A DNA stretch of 64,000 nucleotides from Massilia sp. Root418 (GTDB lineage Bacteria > Pseudomonadota > Gammaproteobacteria > Burkholderiales > Burkholderiaceae_D): assembly GCF_001425265.1 (NCBI RefSeq), contig NZ_LMEC01000022.1, positions 62,001 through 126,000 on the forward strand, written 5' to 3'. The translations under genes were made by a program, and so were the position numbers. Position 1 is the stretch's first letter; each line of letters starts with the position of its first letter. Shown piece by piece: positions 8,283 to 18,400 of the stretch. The notes beneath the pieces are model-generated. The model had not been told where the DNA came from. It saw only the letters and a program-made list of their open reading frames with translations, and ran no database searches.

Positions 8283-9182
8283 ATGGCAAACCTGGACTAC
8301 AAGGCGCTGGCGGTGCTGGACGCCGTCGCCAGCCACGGCAGCTTTGAAAAGGCTGCCGGCGCGCTCGGCATCAGCCAGTCGGCCGTCTCCCAGCGCATCA
8401 AGGCGCTGGAAGACAGCAGCGGCCGATTGCTGATCGTGCGCGGCGTGCCCTGCGTGCCCACGGGGCTGGGCCAGCGCCTGATTTCGCACCACCGCAACGT
8501 GCGGCTGATGGAAGCATCGCTGGACATCGACCTGGGCAACCGGGTCAGCATGCCGGAAATTTCCATTGCGGTGGACGCCGCCAGCCTCGCCACGTGGTTC
8601 CCGCTCGCCCTGCCGCCCCTGCTGGCGCCGCCGCGCTGCCAGCTGGACGTGCAGCAGGCCGGGCGCGAGCAGGCGCTGCACATGGTGCAGGAAGGCAGCG
8701 TATTCGGCGCCGTGGCCGCGCGCACGGAAGAGGGCGGCGCGGCGCCGCTGAACGGCCCGGCCACGACGCCGCTGGGCACGATGCGCTACCTGTGCGTGGC
8801 CACGCCGGCGTTCGCGGGCCGCTGGTTCGGCGACGGCTTCTCGGCCGAGGCGGTGCAACTGGCGCCGGCGGTGGTGAGCGAGCGGGCGGCCATGGCGCGC
8901 TTCCTGGCCGGCGCGCTGGGCGAGCAAGGCAGCTTCCCGCACCATACGCTGCCGGTCTCGCCGGCGCAATACGAGTGCATCTACGGCGGCCTCGCCTACG
9001 GCCTGCTGCCGCAGCTGCACGTGGCCGGCGCCATCGACAGCGAGCGCTTGGTCGACCTCGCCCCCGGCCAGGTGCTCGACGTCGCGCTCGACTGGCACGC
9101 CTGGAACCTCGACACGCCGTTCACGCGCGCCCTGTCCGAGCAAATCATCACCAGCGCCCGCCGCTACCTCCTACAACCCTAG
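8283..9182 (+). CDS. argP: LysR family regulator, ArgP (IciA) type
   Basis: A 299-residue LysR protein. The N-terminus MANLDYKALAVLDAVASHGS and the helix-turn-helix (FEKAAGALGISQSAVSQRIKALE, ~21-43) closely resemble ArgP/LysG. ArgP senses lysine/arginine and usually drives an amino-acid exporter (argO/lysE), but no such exporter is in the window; the divergent neighbour is the disulfide oxidoreductase gene. There is no clear Shine-Dalgarno before the ATG. The effector-binding half (~90-290) is full length. E. coli ArgP (IciA) was also reported to bind oriC, which is worth remembering given the DnaA-box cluster 2.3 kb away. Confidence 0.85.
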   Translation: MANLDYKALAVLDAVASHGSFEKAAGALGISQSAVSQRIKALEDSSGRLLIVRGVPCVPTGLGQRLISHHRNVRLMEASLDIDLGNRVSMPEISIAVDAASLATWFPLALPPLLAPPRCQLDVQQAGREQALHMVQEGSVFGAVAARTEEGGAAPLNGPATTPLGTMRYLCVATPAFAGRWFGDGFSAEAVQLAPAVVSERAAMARFLAGALGEQGSFPHHTLPVSPAQYECIYGGLAYGLLPQLHVAGAIDSERLVDLAPGQVLDVALDWHAWNLDTPFTRALSEQIITSARRYLLQP

Positions 9183-9199
9183 TCCTCCCCCTACAGGCG

Positions 9200-9263
9200 G
9201 CCTGAGCCGCATCGCCCCCACTTCGGGGTCAGACCCCGAAGTGGGCCAAAATGCGGCTCAGGC
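9200..9263. repeat. Palindromic element copy A (GGGGTCAGACCCC core)
   Basis: Inner perfect inverted repeat with 14-base arms (9217-9230 / 9232-9245) around a single A; outer arms GCCTGAGCCGCAT (9200-9212) and ATGCGGCTCAGGC (9251-9263). It lies in the convergent argP/priA gap. It may serve as a two-way terminator, and it looks like a dispersed REP-type element. Confidence 0.85.
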
Positions 9264-9355
9264 TGCTTTGTGCCCCTTCATGCCCAGCATCTCCGGGCAA
9301 ACCATTCACCCCCATCGCGACTGACGCCTACAACTTTAAACCTTTCCCTACAAGC

Positions 9356-9420
9356 GGCCTGAGCCGCATTTCCCCTACTTCGGGGTCAGACCCCGAAGTA
9401 GGGGAAATGCGGCTCAGGCC
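9356..9420. repeat. Palindromic element copy B, 65-bp perfect palindrome
   Basis: Perfect 32-base arms (9356-9387 and 9389-9420) around A9388, ending 3 bases from the priA stop. It shares the outer GGCCTGAGCCGCAT arm and the core GGGGTCAGACCCC with copy A, which is 92 bp away. Such a structure would form a very stable hairpin and can terminate transcription from both sides. Confidence 0.9.
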
Positions 9421-9423
9421 GTG

Positions 9424-11445
9424 TTAAATGTCGAGGGGGTCGACTTCGAGCGACCATTTGACGCGGGTTTTCAGGCTGCGCAGGGTGTCCATCCATTCTT
9501 TCAGGAACACTTGCAGATTGGGCCGCGAGGGGGACTCGACCAGCAGCTGGGCGCGGTCCACGTTGTGGATGCGCGTCATGGTCATGGGAATGGGGTCGTT
9601 GATCGTGATGCCCGGGTGCAGCACGCAGTCGCGCGCGATTTCCAGGAATTCAATGGCCGTGGCCAGCTCGGGCGCTTCGGCGCGCAGCAGGGCCTGGAAC
9701 AGATAGGGCGGGAGCCCGGCCTGCTTGCGCTCGTCCAGCAGCGCCGACGCGAAATGGTCGTAGTCGTGATTGACCACAGCCGAGTACAGCGGGTGCTGCG
9801 TGTAGCGGGTCTGGATCAGCACTTCGGCCGCGCTGCCGCCTTCGGTCTGCGCGGCCCGCCCGGCCCGGCCCGCCACCTGCATCAGCTGCGCGAACAGGCG
9901 CTCGCTGGCGCGGTAGTCCTGCGAGAACAGCGCCGTGTCCGGGTTCATGATGCCGACCAGCGTCAGTTTCTTGAAGTCGTGCCCCTTGGCCACCATTTGC
10001 GTGCCGATCAGGATGTCCACCTCGCCCCGGTGCACGGTGTCGAACGCTTCCTGCGCGCTGCCCTTCTTGCGCGTGCTGTCGGCGTCGATGCGCAGGATGC
10101 GCGCTTCCGGGAACAGCGCCTGCAGGCCTTCCTCCACGCGCTGGGTGCCGCGCCCCACCGGCTGCAGGTCGACGTTGCCGCAGGTCGGGCAGTGGTGTGG
10201 GATGCGCATTTCCAGACTGCAATGGTGGCAGCGCAGCCGGTGCTCGGGCTTGTGCAGCACCATGAAGGACGTGCAGCGCGTGCAGTCGCTGATCCAGCCG
10301 CACGATTCGCAGCAGATCACGGGCGCATAGCCGCGCCGGTTCAGGAACAGCAGCGACTGCTCGCCGCGCTCCATGCGCAGCTTCAGGGCCGCCACCAGGG
10401 CGCCGGTGAGGCCGTCGCGCGGCTTGTCGCGCTCCATGTCGACCAGCTTGACCGCCGGCAGCACGGCGGCCTTCACGGCCCGCTCGCGCAGTTCCAGCAG
10501 CTTGTAGCGCCCGCCCTGCGCGTGGTGCCAGCTTTCCAGCGAGGGCGTGGCCGAGCCGAGCACGATGGGAATCTTCAGCTGCCAGGCGCGCCATACGGCC
10601 AGGTCGCGCGCGGAGTAGCGCAGGCCTTCCTGCTGCTTGTAGGACGGGTCGTGCTCTTCGTCGATGACGATCAGCTTCAGCTGCGGCAGGGACGACAATA
10701 TGGCCAGCCGCGTGCCCAGCACAATGCGGGCCTGGCCCTGGTGCGCAGCCAGCCAGTGCAGCATGCGCTCGCCTTCGGACAGGCTGCTGTGCAGCGTGGC
10801 CAGCATCACGCCGGGGAAGCGCGCGCGGATATTGCCTTCCAGCTGGGGCGTGAGGTTGATCTCGGGCACCATGATGAGGATCTGCCCTTGCGGCTCGCGC
10901 GCCAGCACCTGGGCGCAGGCTTGCAGGTAGACCTCGGTCTTGCCGCTGCCGGTGACGCCGTACAGCAGCGCCGGCTGGTAGCCCTGCGCGCTGCCGATGT
11001 AGTCGGCCGCCGTTTGCTGCTCGGGGTTGAGCTGGGGCATGTTCAGCGGCGTATGGTCGTGGCTGTCTTCCAGCTTGGCCAGCTTCTTGATGGCGCGGTC
11101 CAGCGCGACCGTGGTGAGCACGCGCAGGTTTTTCGGCAGGCCCGGCAGGGCCACTTCGCCCAGCGGGCGCTGGTAATAGTCGGCCGCAAAGCCGGCCAGC
11201 GCCAGCCATTGCGCGGACAGCGGCGCCAACTGGTGGCGCACGGCCAGCGCGTCCTTGAGCTTTTCCGCCGGCACGTCGCTGTGCTCGGCCAGGCCGACGA
11301 TCAGGCCCATCACCTCGCGCCGCGCGAACGGCACCAGCGCCAGCTGGCCAATCCGGGGGCGATCGCCCTCCTCGCCGCTCCAGCGGTAGTCGAAGACAGC
11401 GTTCAACGGGGTGTCGAGCGCGATTTTCAGTATGCACTGCGCCAT
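9424..11445 (-). CDS. priA: Primosomal protein N' (replication restart helicase PriA)
   Basis: A 673-residue protein (E. coli PriA 732). The N-terminal fork-binding domain starts MAQCILKIALDTPLNAVFDY. The helicase core has Walker A GVTGSGKTEVYL (~residue 165), DEEH (~263), GSATPSLES and QVAGRAGR. Between the motor lobes sits the double zinc-binding insert with C-x2-C, C-x2-C, C-x2-C and C-x2-C pairs (~375-420: CCESCGW, CTRC, CHHC, CPTC). PriA reloads the replisome at stalled forks. AGGA precedes the ATG by 4 bases. It sits next to a DnaA-box cluster, so both restart and initiation signals are close here. Confidence 0.96.
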   Translation of the reverse strand: MAQCILKIALDTPLNAVFDYRWSGEEGDRPRIGQLALVPFARREVMGLIVGLAEHSDVPAEKLKDALAVRHQLAPLSAQWLALAGFAADYYQRPLGEVALPGLPKNLRVLTTVALDRAIKKLAKLEDSHDHTPLNMPQLNPEQQTAADYIGSAQGYQPALLYGVTGSGKTEVYLQACAQVLAREPQGQILIMVPEINLTPQLEGNIRARFPGVMLATLHSSLSEGERMLHWLAAHQGQARIVLGTRLAILSSLPQLKLIVIDEEHDPSYKQQEGLRYSARDLAVWRAWQLKIPIVLGSATPSLESWHHAQGGRYKLLELRERAVKAAVLPAVKLVDMERDKPRDGLTGALVAALKLRMERGEQSLLFLNRRGYAPVICCESCGWISDCTRCTSFMVLHKPEHRLRCHHCSLEMRIPHHCPTCGNVDLQPVGRGTQRVEEGLQALFPEARILRIDADSTRKKGSAQEAFDTVHRGEVDILIGTQMVAKGHDFKKLTLVGIMNPDTALFSQDYRASERLFAQLMQVAGRAGRAAQTEGGSAAEVLIQTRYTQHPLYSAVVNHDYDHFASALLDERKQAGLPPYLFQALLRAEAPELATAIEFLEIARDCVLHPGITINDPIPMTMTRIHNVDRAQLLVESPSRPNLQVFLKEWMDTLRSLKTRVKWSLEVDPLDI

Positions 11446-12180
11446 CTGGTCCTAACTTGGTCAACAGCAGCCCGGATCTGCTCGCATTTTCGGGCTGCGG
11501 AATCTGTCCACTTGTTTGTGGATAACTTTGTGAACAACGGATACTTAATTTCAGGAAACCGATAACTGCTGTGGGAAATTCACGTAACCGGCAAAAAAAT
11601 CGTTCTTTTTTATTCCTTAAAATCAATGACTTGCAGATACCCTGCCCGAGAGCCGCAAAACCATACCACTTTTCCGCTCGCTGTGCATAAGTGAAGTATT
11701 TAGGGCCAACTTTTTTGCTGAAATCAAGTACTTTTTGCGGGCCAGGTCAGGCGCCAGGAGCTTGTGCGGTACAGCATGCAAGCCGCCCTGGCAGCCCGGC
11801 GCATTCTACACATTCTGACAAGCCTGACTTTGTGGAAACGCAATGCATTTGTCATAAGAAAATCCAGACAAAATATCGTGCGGCGCAACATTTTCGGCTC
11901 CGAAATCTTAGCAAGTTGACTAAGTCCCGGTTTACTAAGTACTTTTCGTTTTTATCCACAGTTTTTGTGGATAACTTTGTGGAGAATGCGCCAACAAGAC
12001 CACTTTTGCCTTGGGATAAAGTTTACTTTGCCTTGCCACCCTCCAGGGGAACTCTAAAATTAAGTCTTTTTAATCAGGCACTTGGCGCGCGGTCGCCGCC
12101 GACCAAAAACAGGCTGCCTGTTATTTCCGCAGCAAAAAAAATTGTGCATAAGTCGCACAGCTTTAGCGCGTGCAGGCATG
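11446..12180. other. AT-rich non-coding gap with five perfect DnaA boxes (candidate replication origin or DnaA-control region)
   Basis: No convincing gene lies between priA and hemE. Perfect TTATNCACA boxes: 11517-11525 (minus), 11682-11690 (minus), 11952-11960 (plus), 11966-11974 (minus), 12143-12151 (minus). The third and fourth face each other across a 5-base T-rich gap. AT-rich tracts (11580-11630, 11930-11980, 12120-12150) contrast with the GC-rich genes around. DnaA binds such boxes at oriC, at dnaA-regulated promoters and at titration sites. dnaA, dnaN, rpmH and parAB are not in the window. In Caulobacter and relatives oriC is adjacent to hemE; that is established for Alphaproteobacteria, not for this lineage. 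The region could also be the priA promoter under DnaA control. Confidence 0.6.
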
Positions 12181-12215
12181 AAAAAAGGGCGCGCTCCGCA
12201 GGAAACGCGCCCTTT
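12181..12215 (-). terminator. Intrinsic terminator of hemE
   Basis: Read on the minus strand: stem AAAGGGCGCG / CGCGCCCTTT (12206-12215 and 12184-12193) with a 12-base loop, running into six T. It lies 15 bases after the hemE stop. Confidence 0.9.
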
Positions 12216-12229
12216 GTCGTGCAACTACA

Positions 12230-13306
12230 TCAGGCGCTGCGCAGCGTGCGGCTATGCGCATGAACAGCATCAACCATGGCCGCCACCGACTCCGGCGGCG
12301 TGAACTGCGAGATGCCGTGACCCAGGTTGAACACGTGGCCGGTATCGTGCTTGCCGTATGCGTTGAGCACCTTCACCACTTCGGCGCGGATCTGTTCCGG
12401 GCTGGCGAACAGGATGGCCGGGTCCAGGTTGCCCTGCAACGCTACCTTGTCGCCCACCAGGGCGCGGATCTTGCTCAGGTTGGCAGTCCAGTCCAGGCCG
12501 ATCGCATCGGCGCCGATGGCGGCGATTTCCTCGGCCCAGTGGCCGCCGCCCTTGGTGAACACGATGGCGGGGATTTTCACGCCGTCCTTTTCACGTTTCA
12601 GCAGCGAGACGACTTTCTGCATGTATTGCAGCGAGAATTCCTGGAAGGCGCCGTCGGCCAGCGCGCCGCCCCAGGAGTCGAACACCATCACGGCTTGCGC
12701 GCCGGCGTCGATCTGGGCGTTCAGGTAGTCGGCCACGGACTGCGCGTTGATGCTCAGGATGCGGTGCATCAGGTCGGGACGGCCGTACAGCATCTTCTTA
12801 ATGGTGTGGAACTCGCGCGAGCCCTGGCCCTCCACCATGTAGCAGGCCAGCGTCCACGGGCTGCCGGAGAAGCCGATCAGGGGCACACGGCCGTTCAGTT
12901 CGGTGCGGATCTGGGTGACGGCCTTGAACACATAGTCCAGCGTACCGGCTTCCGGGGCGCGCAGGGCCAGCACGTCTGCTTCGGTTTTCAAGGGGCGCTC
13001 GAATTTGGGGCCTTCGTTTTCCACGAAATGCAGGCCCAGGCCCATGGCGTCCGGCACGGTCAGGATATCGGAGAACAGGATGGCCGCGTCCAGCGGGTAG
13101 CGCTCGATAGGCTGCAGCGTGACCTCGGTGGCCAGGTCGGGATTGGTGGCCAGGCCCATGAAGGAACCGCCCTTGGCGCGCGTGGCGCGGTATTCCGGCA
13201 GATAACGGCCGGCCTGGCGCATCAGCCACACGGGGGTGTACTCGGTCGGCTGGCGCAGCAGCGCGCGCAGGAAGGTGTCGTTCTTCAGTGGGGCAAATTG
13301 TGGCAT
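12230..13306 (-). CDS. hemE: Uroporphyrinogen decarboxylase
   Basis: A 358-residue enzyme that removes four carboxylates from uroporphyrinogen III to give coproporphyrinogen III in heme synthesis. Signature sequences: PVWLMRQAGRYLPEYR near the N-terminus and GFSGSPWTLACYMVEG at ~140, both holding substrate-binding residues. Length matches E. coli HemE (354). I took the ATG at 13306 (MPQFAPLKNDTFL); a TTG at 13315 is in frame and would add three residues. Neither has a strong ribosome site. It is divergent from the S9 peptidase gene. Confidence 0.96.
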   Translation of the reverse strand: MPQFAPLKNDTFLRALLRQPTEYTPVWLMRQAGRYLPEYRATRAKGGSFMGLATNPDLATEVTLQPIERYPLDAAILFSDILTVPDAMGLGLHFVENEGPKFERPLKTEADVLALRAPEAGTLDYVFKAVTQIRTELNGRVPLIGFSGSPWTLACYMVEGQGSREFHTIKKMLYGRPDLMHRILSINAQSVADYLNAQIDAGAQAVMVFDSWGGALADGAFQEFSLQYMQKVVSLLKREKDGVKIPAIVFTKGGGHWAEEIAAIGADAIGLDWTANLSKIRALVGDKVALQGNLDPAILFASPEQIRAEVVKVLNAYGKHDTGHVFNLGHGISQFTPPESVAAMVDAVHAHSRTLRSA

Positions 13307-13420
13307 GGAATGCAATCAAAAAGCGAAGGAAAGGGGCTATTATCGCATCCCGCGCCGGCTTTTTTACGCATCGCCGTACGGCTGTCTGTATCATTCGGAA
13401 GATATTCACGGAGCAAAGCT

Positions 13421-15406
13421 ATGTCCACCACGCCGCAGTCCCCTGCCAGCCTGGCGCCGTTCGGCGCATGGGCCTCCCCGATCAGTGCCGCCCTGGTGGC
13501 GGCGGGCGCCACGCCGCTGTCCGCGCTGGCCCTGGGCGCGGACGGCGATATCTACTGGCTGGCGGGCCGCGCCAGCGAGGCCGGCCGCCAGACATTGCAG
13601 CGCCGCCGCGGCGCGCGCACGGACGAGATCACCCCGCTGCCGCTGAACGTGCGCACCCGCGTACACGAATACGGCGGCGGCGCCTACGCGGTGCAAGGCG
13701 ATACCGTCTATTTTTCGCACTTCGCCGACAACCGGCTGTATAGCCGCAGCGGCGGCGCCGAAGCGGCGCCATTCACCGCGCCTGGCCGCCAGCGCTACGC
13801 CGATTTCGTGGTGGACGCGGGACGCCAGCGCCTGATCGCGGTGCGCGAACTGCACCCGGAGGATCCGCAGTCGCCGGGTGTGCCGGGTGTGCCGCACCGC
13901 CAGCCCGAGAATGCGCTGTGCGCCGTCGGCCTGCCGGGCAGCGCGGCGCCGGGCGCCGAGACCGTGCTGGCCTCGGGCCATGACTTCTATTCCTCGCCGC
14001 GCCTGTCGCCGGACGGCCGCATGCTGGCCTGGCTGACCTGGGACCATCCGCGCATGCCGTGGCAAGGCACCGAGCTGTGGCTGGCCGCCGTGCGTGATGA
14101 CGGCACCCTGGGCACGCCGCTGTGCGTGGCCGGCGGTACGGACGAATCGGTGTGCCAGCCCGAGTGGGCGCCGGACGGCCGCCTGTATTTCGTGTCCGAC
14201 CGCACGGGCTGGTGGAATATCTACCGCCACGGCGACGGCCCGCCCGAAGCCATTTATGTGCTCGACGCCGAATTCGCCTCCCCCCACTGGACCTTCGGCA
14301 ATGCGATGTACGGCTTCACCAGTGCCGAGGAAATCGTCTGCACCTACATCGACAAGGGCGTCAGCCGCCTGGTACGGTTCGACATCGAAACGGGCATGCC
14401 GGTTCCCATCGCCACGCCATACGAAGAAATCCGCGAGCTGCGCGTGGCGCCCGGCTTCCTGGCACTGCTGGGCGGCAGCCCCACCATCCCGCTGGAGCTG
14501 GCGCGCATCGACCTGGCCAGCGGCGAGCTGGAGGTGCTGGCCCATTCCATCGCCGGCACGCCGGACCTGGGCTATCTGTCCGTCCCGCAGAGCATCAGCT
14601 ACCCCAGTGCCGGCGGCCGCACGGCGCACGCTTTCTTCTACCGGCCCGCTAACAAGGACGTGCAGGCGCCGGCGGGCAGCAAGCCGCCGGTGATCGTCAT
14701 CAGCCACGGCGGTCCCACCAGCATGACCGTCAACACGCTCAAGCTGGCCACGCAGTTCTGGACCAGCCGAGGCTTCGGCGTGCTGGACGTGAACTACGGC
14801 GGCAGCACCGGTTTCGGCCGCGCCTACCGCGACGCGCTCAAGGGCCAATGGGGCGTGGTCGACGTGGAGGACTGCATCGCCGGCGCGCAATACCTGGTCC
14901 GGCACGGCATGGCGGACGGCGAGCGCCTGATCATCCGCGGCGGCAGCGCCGGCGGCCTGACGACCTTGTGCGCCCTCACCTTCCATGACGTGTTCAAGCT
15001 GGGCGCCAGCTACTACGGCGTGTCCGACCTGAAGGGCCTGGACCAGGACTCGCACAAGTTCGAATCGCACTACAACGAGTACCTGATCGCCCCGGCGCCG
15101 CTGGCCGAGGCGCTGTACCAGGCGCGCTCGCCCATCAACCACACCGACCGCCTGGCGCGTCCCATGATCTTCTTCCAGGGCATGGACGACAAGGTGGTGC
15201 CGCCGCAGCAATCGGAAGCCATGGTGGCGGCGCTGAAGCAGCGCGGCGTGCCGGTGGCCTATGTGCCCCTGGAAGGCGAAGGGCACGGCTTCCGCAAGGC
15301 CGAGAACATCATCCGCACGCTGGAGGCGGAGCTGTACTTCTACCAGCGCATGTTCGGCCTGCCGACGGCGGCGGCGCAAGCCGCGGTCGAGATCCACAAC
15401 CTGTAA
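13421..15406 (+). CDS. S9 family peptidase (prolyl oligopeptidase-like)
   Basis: A 661-residue protein. Residues ~1-400 form a beta-propeller-like region with repeated WSPDG/WAPDG-type strands (PRLSPDGRMLAWLTWD, PEWAPDGRLYFVSD). The C-terminal ~250 residues are an alpha/beta hydrolase: VISHGGPTSM (oxyanion region), GGSAGGL (nucleophile Ser), MDDKVVPP (Asp), and GEGHGFRK (His). No signal peptide, so cytoplasmic. It likely cleaves short peptides after a restricted residue, but its specificity is not readable. GGAG precedes the ATG at 13421; the open frame extends far upstream opposite hemE and is not real there. The SNF2 gene follows after 7 bp. Confidence 0.88.
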   Translation: MSTTPQSPASLAPFGAWASPISAALVAAGATPLSALALGADGDIYWLAGRASEAGRQTLQRRRGARTDEITPLPLNVRTRVHEYGGGAYAVQGDTVYFSHFADNRLYSRSGGAEAAPFTAPGRQRYADFVVDAGRQRLIAVRELHPEDPQSPGVPGVPHRQPENALCAVGLPGSAAPGAETVLASGHDFYSSPRLSPDGRMLAWLTWDHPRMPWQGTELWLAAVRDDGTLGTPLCVAGGTDESVCQPEWAPDGRLYFVSDRTGWWNIYRHGDGPPEAIYVLDAEFASPHWTFGNAMYGFTSAEEIVCTYIDKGVSRLVRFDIETGMPVPIATPYEEIRELRVAPGFLALLGGSPTIPLELARIDLASGELEVLAHSIAGTPDLGYLSVPQSISYPSAGGRTAHAFFYRPANKDVQAPAGSKPPVIVISHGGPTSMTVNTLKLATQFWTSRGFGVLDVNYGGSTGFGRAYRDALKGQWGVVDVEDCIAGAQYLVRHGMADGERLIIRGGSAGGLTTLCALTFHDVFKLGASYYGVSDLKGLDQDSHKFESHYNEYLIAPAPLAEALYQARSPINHTDRLARPMIFFQGMDDKVVPPQQSEAMVAALKQRGVPVAYVPLEGEGHGFRKAENIIRTLEAELYFYQRMFGLPTAAAQAAVEIHNL

Positions 15407-15413
15407 AAGCACG

Positions 15414-18400
15414 ATGACGGACCAGCAACTGCTCGCGGAATTCGACGCCCTCAGCCTCGACGAGAAAATGATACTGGCGCTGCTCGCGCTGATCGGCGAC
15501 GCCACCGGCCGCACGGCCATCCTGGACTTGATGAACAAGGCCGGCGTGCGCGACGCGCGCGGCTTCATGTTCAATGTGGACACCCTGGACGAGCCGCTGC
15601 GCAAGCTGGAACGCCTGGCCTTTGTCACCGTGGTCACGGCGCGCGGCTACCTGTGCAACGCCAAGCTGCGCTGGCCGGCCATCCGCGCCGCCATCGGCGC
15701 CCACATGCTGGGCGACTTGTGCGGCGCCTACGAAACGCTGAATCCCATGCGCCAGGGCTGGAACGGCGCGCTGGAAGCGCGCAGCTACCGCCAGGCCGTG
15801 GCGCGCCTGCGCATGGCGCTGCTGCGCGGCCAGGCGCCGCAGCAGGTGCTGCCGCTGCTGCAGGCCTGCATGGTGTGCTACGAGGCGGCGCAGTTGCATC
15901 CGGTGGTGGACATCTTCACCAAGCCGCTGGAAGCGGGCATGCTGATCCTGGTGCACCCGCTGCTGGTGGACGACGTGTTCACGCTGCTGCTGCAGCACTG
16001 CCAGCGCGATCCCTCGCTGGCGCCCACCGTGCGCGGCCTCACCGCGCGCCACGTGCAGCGCCGCCTGGCCAAGAACGAATACATCACCGAGGCCTTCCAC
16101 ATGGCGCTGGCGGAGGATGCCATCCTGTGCGGCGACATGAAGCAGGCCGTGGTCTACCTGGAGGGCCTGGACGGCGCGCTGCCGCAGTTCCTGCTCAGCG
16201 TGGTGCTGCTGCTGCGCGGGGACCTGGACAAGTCGTTGCAAGGCTTCGAGGCCGCGCTGAAAGCGCTGCGGCGCGAATCGGGCAAGCGCAAACTGCTGTT
16301 CCAGGGCATGGGCGGCCACCTGTACGTGCTGGCCCTGCTGCGCAGCGCCGATCCGAAAATGCAGAAGGCAGCCGAGAGCTACCTGGAGCTGGCCATCCAT
16401 GCGCAGGCCAATCCGGACAGCGCGGTGTACACGCAACTGAGCATGCTGCGCCAGATCCGCGCCGGCACCATGCAGACCGACGTGGTGCTCTCACGCAGCT
16501 GGGAGCCGGCGATGCAGCCGCAGATGTTCCAGGCCTTGCTGTGGTTCTGGCTGGCGCTGCCGCAGCTGGAGGGCAAGCGCGAACAGCTGCACGCGCTGGC
16601 GCAGCAGGCCGAGACGCTGGGCTACAAATTCATCGCCGCGCAGGTGGCCAGCCTGCTGGGCCACCACGGTGACGCCGACATGGCCACGCACGCGGCCGCG
16701 CTGCGCGAACGCGGCGGCTTTGTGGACATGAGCAACTGGTTCGAGCGCCAGGAAGCCTGGCAGCGCCAGCTCTCCGCGCTGATCAACCTGCAGCAGGGCG
16801 CCACCGAAACGGCCAGCGGCGAGGCGCGCCTGGTGTGGATGATCACCTTCGATCCGCGCCACGGCATCACCGAGATCGAACCGCGCGAGCAGAAGCGCGA
16901 CGCGAAGGGCGCCTGGGGCAAGGGCCGTCCGCTGGCCTTGAAGCGCTTGCGCGAGGACGCGGCGCAGATGGAGTTTTTGACGCCGCAGGACATCCGCATC
17001 AGCAGCACCATCTCTCCTTCGCGCCAGGCCTATTCGTCCGGCCTGCGCTACGACATCGACCACGAGCAGGCCGCGCTCGCGCTGGTGGGCCATCCGCATG
17101 CCTATTGGCTGGACGCGCCGGACACGCGCGTGGAACTGCTGGCCGGCACGCCTGAACTGCTGATACGCAAACAGCGCGGCGACCTGCGCCTGACCCTGCA
17201 GCCGGCGCTGACCGACATCAACGCCAGCGTGACCGTGGTGCGCGAAACGCCGACGCGCCTGCGCGTGGTGAGCATCGAAGACGAGCACCGGCGCATTGCC
17301 GCCATTGTCGGCGACGGCCTGGACGTGCCGGCCAGCGCGGAGGAGCAGGTGCTGCAGGCCATCGGCGCGGTATCGTCGCTGGTGACGGTGCAGTCGGACA
17401 TCGGCGGCAGCACCGGCAACGCCGAACAGGTGGAAGCGGACGCGCGCCTGCACGTGCACCTGCTGCCCTACCAGCACGGCCTGAAGATGCAGATCATGGT
17501 GCGCCCACTGGCGGGCGGCGCCTATTACACGCCGGGCAGCGGTGCCGAGAGCATGAGCGCGGAAGTGGACGGCAAGCCGGTGCAGACGCGCCGCAGCCTG
17601 AGCGGCGAACGCGACGCCGAACGGCGCCTGGTCGGCAAGTGCCTGGTGCTGGAACAGGCGGAGCAGGACCACGGCGAATGGCTGCTGGGCCAGCCGGCGC
17701 TGTGTTTGCAGCTCTTGTCCGAGCTGCAGGAGCTGCCGCCGGAGTTCGTGGTGGTGGCCTGGCCCGAGGGCGAAAAATTCCGCGTCACCCAGCGCATCGG
17801 CGGCAAGCAGTTCCGCCTGAATATCAAGACCGAGAAGGACTGGTTCGCCGCCAGCGGCCAGCTGCAGGTGGACGAGAACCAGGTGATGGACCTGCGCGCG
17901 CTGCTGGAGCTGATGCAGGCGAACAAGAGCCGCTTCGTGGAACTGGGCGACAACCAGTACCTGGCGCTGAGCGAGGAGCTGCACCGCCGCCTGCACGAAC
18001 TGCAGGCCTATGGCGACATCGGCGCGGATGGCATCCACATCCACCCGCTGGCCGCGTTCGCGCTGGAGGACCTGGCGGCGGAGGCGGGCGAAGTTGATGC
18101 CGATCCGGCCTGGCGCGACCATTTGAAACGCATGGAGGCCAACACCGCCTTCACGCCGCAGGTGCCGAGTACCCTGCAGGCGGAACTGCGCGACTACCAG
18201 CGCGATGGCTACGACTGGCTGGCGCGCCTGGCGCATTGGGGCGTGGGCGCCTGCCTGGCGGACGACATGGGCCTGGGGAAAACGCTGCAGGCGCTGGCGC
18301 TGATCCTGTCGCGCGCGCCCCAGGGCCCGGCGCTGGTGGTGGCGCCGACCTCGGTGTGCCTGAACTGGGTGAGCGAGGCGGCGCGCTTCGCGCCCACCCT

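Noticed and set aside
9183..9423. CRISPR-like repeat pair
   Set aside because: Only two copies, palindromic over their whole length, with no leader or cas genes.
11691..12263. 190-residue frame in the DnaA-box gap
   Set aside because: No ribosome site, no domain, runs through the hemE terminator and covers the DnaA boxes.
12254..13420. N-terminal extension of the S9 peptidase frame
   Set aside because: The extension lies opposite hemE; a GGAG site and the conserved start are at 13421.
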